Assembly: GCA_049694275.1 (NCBI GenBank)
Contig: JBAVQS010000105.1
Coordinates: forward strand, 1-11,025
Source: JBAVQS01 sp049694275
GTDB lineage: Bacteria; Chloroflexota; Anaerolineae; UBA4142; SHND01
DNA: 11,025 nucleotides
Reading direction: 5' to 3'
Position 1 is the stretch's first letter; the number at the start of each line of letters is the position of its first letter. The notes under the pieces are model-generated. The model was not told the origin of the DNA. It did not search any database and saw only the letters and a program-made list of their open reading frames with translations. Below are positions 6,464-11,025 of the stretch, in pieces. A program made the position numbers and the translations under genes.

Positions 6464-7891
6464 TTATTGGAAAAACCGCGCGTCGAGTCCAAAAATCGAA
6501 GGCGGCAAAAAGATGCCATACGCCTCGATCTTTTCGATGAACTTGGGGCGAATCCCCGTCGCCTTGAGCTGGCCCTGGATCTTGCCATCCTTGACCCCGG
6601 TCTGCTCGAATTTAAAGATATCCTGCGTGACGATCACGTCCCCTTCCATCCCCTGCACTTCAGAGACATAAACCACGCGGCGAGTGCCGTCCCGCATACG
6701 CTCAAGCTGGACGACGAGCTGGAGCGCGCCTGCAATCTGCTCGCGAATGGCGCGCAGCGGCAGGTCATAACCGGCCATCAACACCATGGTCTCAAGACGG
6801 TGGAGCGCGTCACGTGGTGTATTGGCGTGAACCGTTGTCATCGAGCCTTCGTGACCGGTATTCATGGCCTGGAGCATATCCAGCGCCTCGCCCGAGCGGC
6901 ATTCGCCGACGATGATGCGATCAGGGCGCATGCGCAGGGCATTGACCACGAGGTCACCGCGCGTCACCTCTCCCTTGCCTTCAATGTTCTTGGGGCGGGA
7001 TTCGAGGCTGATGACATGTTCCTGGCGGAGCTGGAGCTCGGCGGCGTCCTCAATCGTGATAATGCGCTCGTCATTCGGAATATAGCTCGAGATGACGTTC
7101 AGCATCGTCGTTTTGCCGGTGCCGGTGCCGCCCGAAATAACAATATTCAACTTGGCGATGCCGCAGGCCTTGATGAACTCGACAAACTCTTTGTTAAACG
7201 CGCCGCGGGCAATCAAATCTTCGGCGGTAAAGGGCTTTTTGCTGAATTTGCGGATGGTGATGACCGGCCCGTTCAGCGCCAGCGGAGGAATGACGATATT
7301 GACGCGTGAGCCGTCAGGCAAACGGGCGTCCACGTAGGGCTGCGATTCGTCGATGCGCCGGCCCAGCGGCGAGACGATGCGGTCGATGATGCGCATGGTA
7401 TGCATGTCGCTGTCAAAGACGACCGGCACCTTTTCAATCTTGCCGCGCCGCTCCACAAAGATCGTACGCGGCCCGTTCACCATGATTTCATCCACGGTCG
7501 GGTCATTCAGCAGCGGTTCCAGCGGGCCAAAGCCGGTGATCTCGGCCATGACCTGATCGAACAGCTTTTGGCGCTCGGCGCGTCCCAACACCACCGACTC
7601 TTCGGCGAGAAACCGGTCGAACAATTCTTGAATGCTCTGCCGGAGCTCATTCTCTTTGGAGGTATCGACGTTGGGGTCCATCTCGGCAATGATCTTGGTG
7701 AGCATCTTGCTGCGCATCTCAGCCGCGGCGTCTCGATCCGGCGCGGGCGCCTGACGCTGTTTGGCGAAATCGGGCGGTGGGGGCGGGGGTGTCCCGGTCC
7801 CGGAGGGCGGCGTCGCCCCGGTGGGCTTTTGATTTTGCGGTGCCGGGGCGGCCGGGGTTTGATTTCCAGAAATACGTTTCAGCAAAGACAT
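6464..7891 (-). CDS. cpaF: Tad pilus assembly ATPase CpaF/TadA
   Basis: Cytoplasmic secretion ATPase that powers Tad pilus assembly. The 475 residues begin with a Pro/Ala/Gln-rich tail (about 10-55, including six consecutive prolines) that looks disordered. The helical CpaF N-domain follows (about 55-135), then the core with FGPLEPLLNDPTVDEIMVNG (121-140). Walker A is GGTGTGKT (254-261), the Asp box is IITIEDAAELQL (277-288), Walker B is RIIVGE (325-330) and the His box is HEGSMTTVHANTPRDAL (347-363). All catalytic motifs are intact. The start has GAGGA upstream, fused to the cpaE stop codon (TAGAGGA), and the gap is 10 bases. Tad ATPases can serve both extension and retraction; no separate retraction ATPase is visible here. 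Confidence 0.97.
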   Translation of the reverse strand: MSLLKRISGNQTPAAPAPQNQKPTGATPPSGTGTPPPPPPDFAKQRQAPAPDRDAAAEMRSKMLTKIIAEMDPNVDTSKENELRQSIQELFDRFLAEESVVLGRAERQKLFDQVMAEITGFGPLEPLLNDPTVDEIMVNGPRTIFVERRGKIEKVPVVFDSDMHTMRIIDRIVSPLGRRIDESQPYVDARLPDGSRVNIVIPPLALNGPVITIRKFSKKPFTAEDLIARGAFNKEFVEFIKACGIAKLNIVISGGTGTGKTTMLNVISSYIPNDERIITIEDAAELQLRQEHVISLESRPKNIEGKGEVTRGDLVVNALRMRPDRIIVGECRSGEALDMLQAMNTGHEGSMTTVHANTPRDALHRLETMVLMAGYDLPLRAIREQIAGALQLVVQLERMRDGTRRVVYVSEVQGMEGDVIVTQDIFKFEQTGVKDGKIQGQLKATGIRPKFIEKIEAYGIFLPPSIFGLDARFFQ

Positions 7892-7901
7892 GGTTTATCC
7901 T

Positions 7902-9242
7902 CTAGCTCTTGTTGAAGGAAAACATACCGCGCTTGGGCTTGGTTTTGTCATCCGGTTTAGGGGGTGCCGCTGGCTTACCCCCAGCCTGTGCGCTCGGTTT
8001 GGCAGACGCCGCCGCGGGGGTTTCCTCCGTGTTCCGGCGGAGCATCGTGGCAAGCGCGATGATGGCCAGGCTCATGGGGAGCCCGCGCTGCGTGATGATG
8101 AAGGGAATCCCGCGGTTCAGTGCGACATTGACGGTCCGGTCGTCGCGTGGAATCAGGCCTGAAACGGGGTGTTTGATATTGCCTTCGATGTCGTGCGAGG
8201 TAATGCCGCTGTGTCCATCATATTTGTTCAGGATCAGCACGCTTTTGGCGGACGCGTATTCAAGCGCTTCGGTCACTTCAAAGAACAGCTTTGTGTTTTT
8301 GAGCGCGCTAATGTCGGCTGTGGAGACGAGAACGATCTGTTCGGCGGTATCGAGGATGGCCATCTGCACGTCGTTCATCACCTTGGCGGTATCCACGACC
8401 ACATAGTCAAACATCTTTTGCAGCACCCCGAGCACACTGCGCACATGGTCCGGGGTGACGAGCTCGGCCATCTCGGGGCGCGGCGGGGCGAGCAGGGCCT
8501 TGATGCCAGAGCTGTGCGTCGCCATGACGCCGTTCAGCAGATCCTCGTCGGGGCTCTGCTTGGAGTCGACCACATCGGCGATGGAACGATTGGACGGTAA
8601 ATTGAGCATGACGCCGACATCGCCAAACTGGAAACTGCCGTCGACGATGGCCACGCGCCCTTTGGTCTCTTCCCTGAGCGCGACCGCAAGGTTGACGGCA
8701 ATCGTGGTGACGCCCGATCCCCCTTTGGGGGAAAAGACCGCGATGATCTTGCACCCCTGCGGCTTGGGCGGCGCGGCATGAGCCGCGTTCGTTCCGCCGG
8801 TCTCTACCGACGCTTGCGGCGGCGGTTGCGGCGCCATCGCGCGCCGCGTCGCCGCCAGTTGATAGACGCGCCGGATGCTGGTGGCAAGCTCTTCGCTCGA
8901 AAAGGGCTTTATCAAAAACTCACGCGCGCCGGCCAGCATCGAGCGGCGCAAATAGTCGGATTCCCCCTGCACGGACATCATGATGACCTGGACCTGGGGA
9001 TACTGGTTCGAGATCGTTTCGCTCGCGCCGATCCCATCCAGGCCCGGCATGTTAATGTCCATCAGGACAATGTCGGGGCGGAGGTTCGCGACCTGCTCGA
9101 CTCCCTCCTTGCCATTGCTGGCAACGCCCACGACCTCCATGTCGTCTTCGAAAAAGAGCAGCTTTTTTAAATTGTCGCGCGTCTCGGCGATATCGTCGAC
9201 GATGAGCACGCGAATCTTGCGATTATCCCGCGTAATAGACAT
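7902..9242 (-). CDS. cpaE: CpaE/TadZ-like protein: response-regulator receiver fused to MinD/ParA-type ATPase
   Basis: Predicted localisation factor of the Tad machine. From the ATG at 9242 it has 446 residues. Residues 9-130 form a receiver domain with all phosphorylation residues: acidic pair D16/D17, acceptor D62 in LMDINMPG, S90 and K112 (LIKPF). A Pro/Ala-rich linker (about 133-163) leads to the ATPase domain (about 164-400). Its P-loop reads SPKGGSGVTT: the signature lysine of the deviant Walker A is present, but the second lysine is replaced by valine, as in a number of TadZ-type proteins, so ATP turnover may be weak. YVVVDTA (D284) is the Walker B strand. A Lys/Pro/Ala-rich tail ends the protein. 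A TTG one codon upstream is less likely, since GAGGG is better spaced for the ATG. No histidine kinase is visible in the window. Confidence 0.94.
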   Translation of the reverse strand: MSITRDNRKIRVLIVDDIAETRDNLKKLLFFEDDMEVVGVASNGKEGVEQVANLRPDIVLMDINMPGLDGIGASETISNQYPQVQVIMMSVQGESDYLRRSMLAGAREFLIKPFSSEELATSIRRVYQLAATRRAMAPQPPPQASVETGGTNAAHAAPPKPQGCKIIAVFSPKGGSGVTTIAVNLAVALREETKGRVAIVDGSFQFGDVGVMLNLPSNRSIADVVDSKQSPDEDLLNGVMATHSSGIKALLAPPRPEMAELVTPDHVRSVLGVLQKMFDYVVVDTAKVMNDVQMAILDTAEQIVLVSTADISALKNTKLFFEVTEALEYASAKSVLILNKYDGHSGITSHDIEGNIKHPVSGLIPRDDRTVNVALNRGIPFIITQRGLPMSLAIIALATMLRRNTEETPAAASAKPSAQAGGKPAAPPKPDDKTKPKRGMFSFNKS

Positions 9243-9263
9243 CAAACCCTCAATTGCATTCGA

Positions 9264-10052
9264 TTATTGGCCAAATTTGAACCCAAAGCGCTTGTTGATA
9301 TAGTCGACAGTCACCGGTTCCAGGTTCGGCGCGTCCGTGTCGTTCGCTGCGCGCAGCACCAGGGCGAGTGAATCCGCCTTGGCCATCGCATGGCGCAAGA
9401 CGAGGACGTCCTGTTCTTTAAGCTGAAAGGTGACCATTCCACCCGACACGGCCGGCGGTACCGCCTTACTGCCGGGCGGCGGCCACGAGCCGATGTTGAG
9501 CACCAGAATGTTCGTCAAGAGCCGCTGGGTGACCGTCTGGGTCGTGCCAATCGGCTGCCCGTTTGCCGACACCGCTTGGGCGGTGAACGTCGCAATGATA
9601 TCGACATAGTCCCCGGGCTGGATTGCATCGGCCACATTCGTCGCCGGACCGACCGGAAACGCGACCGCCACGCTCCCCTTTTCGATCAATAGGGATGCAT
9701 ATCCAAGACCCTTGCTGGTCGCATCCTTGGTAACCAGCATATCATGGGTGACTACTTGTTGGGGCTGAATCCCAACCACGGCATAGGATCCGGCCACTTC
9801 GGTTGGCGCCGCAACGGCGCCTACGGGAGTGGGAACATCCACGGGCCACTGTACAACCTGTAGCTGTTCCGCGCCAACTTCGCTCTTGGCCGGAATCGCC
9901 TGAACCGCTATCACAATGTCGGTGGTCTTGGGCGCCGCTGATTGGGGGGTCGCGCTGCTTAGCACCAAGAAAACGCCGCCGCCGGCAACAAGTGCCAGGA
10001 CCAAGCCGAGAATGACAAAAATTCTGCCACCACCACCACCACCTCGCCGCAT
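9264..10052 (-). CDS. cpaB: Flp/Tad pilus assembly protein CpaB/RcpC (SAF domain)
   Basis: First gene of the Tad operon. The 262-residue protein has a short basic, glycine-rich start (six Gly at residues 4-9), one membrane segment (about 11-32), a linker, a SAF domain (about 44-108) and the RcpC/CpaB C-domain (about 115-235) with the VADAIQPGDYVDIIATF pattern. It is predicted to be anchored in the membrane with the bulk outside the cytoplasm. In diderm bacteria CpaB works with the CpaC/RcpA secretin; no secretin is visible here, so its role may lie in the wall of a monoderm cell. The start is fixed by AAAGGAG seven bases upstream of the ATG. It lies about 50 bases behind a good sigma70-type promoter. 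Confidence 0.93.
   Translation of the reverse strand: MRRGGGGGGRIFVILGLVLALVAGGGVFLVLSSATPQSAAPKTTDIVIAVQAIPAKSEVGAEQLQVVQWPVDVPTPVGAVAAPTEVAGSYAVVGIQPQQVVTHDMLVTKDATSKGLGYASLLIEKGSVAVAFPVGPATNVADAIQPGDYVDIIATFTAQAVSANGQPIGTTQTVTQRLLTNILVLNIGSWPPPGSKAVPPAVSGGMVTFQLKEQDVLVLRHAMAKADSLALVLRAANDTDAPNLEPVTVDYINKRFGFKFGQ
10029..10043. repeat. (ACC)5 trinucleotide repeat at the start of cpaB
   Basis: Five perfect ACC units on the plus strand read as five GGT glycine codons (residues 4-8 of CpaB), followed by a GGC glycine codon. Slippage here would change the glycine count without breaking the frame. Confidence 0.8.
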
Positions 10053-10083
10053 GCCAGACTCCTTTGGAAAAGATAGGGTAAAT

Positions 10084-10100
10084 ACAGGCTACAAACCTGT
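10084..10100 (-). promoter_or_regulatory. Small stem-loop at the 5' end of the cpaB leader
   Basis: On the minus strand ACAGG and CCTGT (10096-10100 and 10084-10088) can pair around a 7-base loop. With transcription starting near 10101 the stem would sit almost at the 5' end of the mRNA, where such hairpins can protect transcripts. Five base pairs are few, so this could be chance. Confidence 0.3.
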
Positions 10101-10104
10101 CCCT

Positions 10105-10118
10105 CCCATTGTAATGGG
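10105..10118. promoter_or_regulatory. Palindrome over the -10 box, possible operator
   Basis: CCCATT (10105-10110) and AATGGG (10113-10118) form a perfect 6-bp inverted repeat with a 2-base centre. It completely covers the -10 hexamer of the cpaB promoter, so a dimeric regulator bound here would block RNA polymerase. No regulator gene is visible in the window, and part of the symmetry comes from the AT-rich -10 itself. Confidence 0.4.
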
Positions 10119-10136
10119 TACGCGCTGATTTTGCAA
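10108..10136 (-). promoter_or_regulatory. Sigma70-type promoter of the Tad operon
   Basis: On the minus strand TTGCAA (10131-10136) and TACAAT (10108-10113) are separated by exactly 17 bases; each hexamer differs from consensus at one or two positions. The predicted start near 10101 gives a leader of about 50 bases ending in the AAAGGAG ribosome site of cpaB. It lies between the preceding gene's hairpin and cpaB, as expected for the start of a new unit. Confidence 0.75.
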
Positions 10137-10164
10137 GGGTCCAAATGGCCTAAAAGACAAGTCA

Positions 10165-10195
10165 AGACGCTGCCGAGTCTTTTTCGGCAGCGTCT
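10165..10195 (-). terminator. Hairpin terminator after the surface-protein gene
   Basis: A perfect 12-bp inverted repeat (arms 10165-10176 and 10184-10195, AGACGCTGCCGA and its complement) with a 7-base loop lies 35 bases after the stop at 10231. On the minus strand it is followed by TGACTTGTCTTTT, which is T-rich but not a clean U-tract, so termination may be partial. The cpaB promoter follows about 30 bases later. Confidence 0.72.
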
Positions 10196-10230
10196 GATGG
10201 TCATCCGTGTTTTCTCAAGATCACACAGTT

Positions 10231-11025
10231 CTAGTTGGGCACTCCGAGAAAGGAGTCGAACACCACGCGGGTGCCGGTGGAGGATGCGGAATTGGTTCCC
10301 AGCGCCTGGATGGTGATCGTGTGTGCGCCTGCCGCCAGTCCGGTATAGGCGATGTTCTGTTTCCACTTGAGGGTTGAACTGTACAGGTCCACCATTCCCA
10401 TATCGTTGCCGTCGATGTACACCTCGGCCTGACCGTACGTTGGCCCCTTGGCTGCGACCCACGTCACGCTCGTGCCGGTAAAGTTAAAGCTGATGGTCTC
10501 ATGGGAAATGTCGGTCGTACCGCCGGCATTGTTGACGTTATCCTGGCGATAGGTCCCGCTCAAGGCGGCTGTGTTCTTTGCGCCCTTCCATCCGTTGTAC
10601 TGGATCAGATAAGAGGTCTCCTGGGTCACCGTCGTCCCGACTTTGAACTTGTCGACGACGACATTGGCGCCGGCGGAGCTCGCGTTGGCGGTGCCCGTCA
10701 CATTGATGGTCATGAGATGTGAGCCGGAGGCGAGTCCGTTCACGACGATGGCGACATTCCAGGAGATGGTTGATTGATACAGGTCAACCGTCTTTTTCAG
10801 CTTGTTGTCTACCCACACCTCGGCGATGCCCGCCATGGGGCTCTTTTGAGTATACCAGGTGGCCGCCGTTCCGCTAAAGTTGAACGTCGAGGTATCGCCT
10901 GCAGTACTGCTGTAATAGTACGTCCCGCCCGAGGCCGAGACATTCTTGACCCCCTTCCAGCCGCCGTACTGGATTCGATAGTCTGTGTTCGGAATGGTAC
11001 TCAGCACCGGCGTCTTGGTGGGTGT
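10231..11025 (-). CDS. Probable surface/secreted protein with two tandem beta-sandwich (CBM-like) domains (partial, 5' end outside window)
   Basis: The frame is open to the right edge, giving the last 265 residues of a larger protein; a GTG at 11007 is not needed as a start. The first visible residues, TPTKTPV, look like the end of a Thr/Pro-rich linker, common between domains of exported proteins. Two homologous domains of about 120 residues follow, each with the pattern YxIQYxGWKGxKN, then FNFxGTxxTW, then AEVxxD, VDLYxST, a GLAxGxH turn, and a final VxxDxF. This pattern resembles galactose-binding-like or carbohydrate-binding beta-sandwich modules at the ends of bacterial extracellular proteins. 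There is no cysteine and no anchor or sorting signal at the C-terminus. The catalytic or main part lies outside the window, so overall function is unknown. It may bind glycans or the cell surface. Confidence 0.85.
   Translation of the reverse strand, partial: TPTKTPVLSTIPNTDYRIQYGGWKGVKNVSASGGTYYYSSTAGDTSTFNFSGTAATWYTQKSPMAGIAEVWVDNKLKKTVDLYQSTISWNVAIVVNGLASGSHLMTINVTGTANASSAGANVVVDKFKVGTTVTQETSYLIQYNGWKGAKNTAALSGTYRQDNVNNAGGTTDISHETISFNFTGTSVTWVAAKGPTYGQAEVYIDGNDMGMVDLYSSTLKWKQNIAYTGLAAGAHTITIQALGTNSASSTGTRVVFDSFLGVPN
10234..10980 (-). repeat. Two tandem homologous domain repeats
   Basis: Repeat 1 (about 10980-10612) and repeat 2 (about 10611-10234) encode the same domain in tandem. Shared landmarks are IQYxGWKG at the start, NFxGTxxTW in the middle and VDLYxST later. 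The copies differ at many residues, and repeat 2 has a longer insert after the first strand, so the duplication is old rather than recent. Confidence 0.75.

Noticed and set aside
5732..7309. A 525-codon open frame on the plus strand, opposite tadB and cpaF
   Set aside because: It lies fully antisense to two genes with clear conserved motifs. The translation has no recognisable domain, and long antisense frames are expected from the codon bias of GC-rich genes.
9240..9245. TTG at 9245 as the cpaE start
   Set aside because: It would put the GAGGG ribosome site almost against the start codon; the ATG at 9242 is better spaced.
10160..10165. TTGACT on the minus strand as a second -35 box for cpaB
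   Set aside because: No acceptable -10 hexamer lies 16-18 bases downstream, while the TTGCAA/TACAAT pair fits well.
10231..11007. GTG at 11007 as the true start of the surface-protein gene
   Set aside because: The frame continues to the edge with a Thr/Pro-rich linker sequence (TPTKTP), and there is no signal peptide after the GTG, so this is an internal codon of a longer gene.
1..11025. CRISPR arrays, tRNA or rRNA genes, insertion sequences, phage or defence genes
   Set aside because: I saw no regularly spaced direct repeats, no cloverleaf-like segments, no transposase or integrase motifs and no terminal inverted repeats. The window is packed with ordinary genes on one strand.

Overview
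All supported genes lie on the minus strand, so transcription runs from high to low coordinates. Coding density is high, start codons are ATG and GTG (possibly one TTG), and intergenic gaps are short. The gene content (a Tad pilus machine with no secretin in view, long-form HPF, a CHASE2-type cyclase, and a surface protein with tandem CBM-like beta-sandwich domains behind a Thr/Pro linker) most resembles a Chloroflexota bacterium. This is an impression from the protein sequences and not a proven placement.

Three transcription units can be proposed. Unit 1 (right edge to about 10165) is the 3' end of a gene for a probable secreted or surface protein with two homologous beta-sandwich domains, followed by a strong hairpin. 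Unit 2 (about 10136 to 2730) starts at a good sigma70-type promoter (TTGCAA, 17 bp, TACAAT) whose -10 box sits inside a 6-2-6 palindrome. It encodes cpaB, a CpaE/TadZ protein with an N-terminal receiver domain, the CpaF/TadA ATPase, TadB and TadC, then without a visible break a DUF192 protein, a ComF-family phosphoribosyltransferase-like protein and long-form hibernation promoting factor. It ends at a textbook intrinsic terminator. Unit 3 starts right behind that terminator at an extended -10 promoter (TGGTATAAT). It encodes an unrecognised 95-residue protein, a low-molecular-weight protein tyrosine phosphatase and a CHASE2-transmembrane-adenylate cyclase that runs off the left edge.

The core is the motor and inner-membrane platform of a Tad (type IVc) pilus: CpaF supplies ATP-driven force, TadB/TadC form the membrane platform, CpaE/TadZ probably positions it and may take a phosphorylation input, and CpaB is the SAF-domain assembly protein. 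Pilin, prepilin peptidase, TadE-like minor pilins and a secretin are not in the window. Co-transcription with comF and hpf could connect pilus production with DNA uptake or growth state, but this rests on gene order only. The third unit looks like a small signalling operon: extracytoplasmic sensing to cAMP, plus a tyrosine phosphatase. Nothing in the window is clearly a new system. The best leads are the receiver-CpaE fusion, the Tad-DUF192-comF-hpf linkage, the palindrome over the promoter, and the unknown small protein in the cyclase operon.
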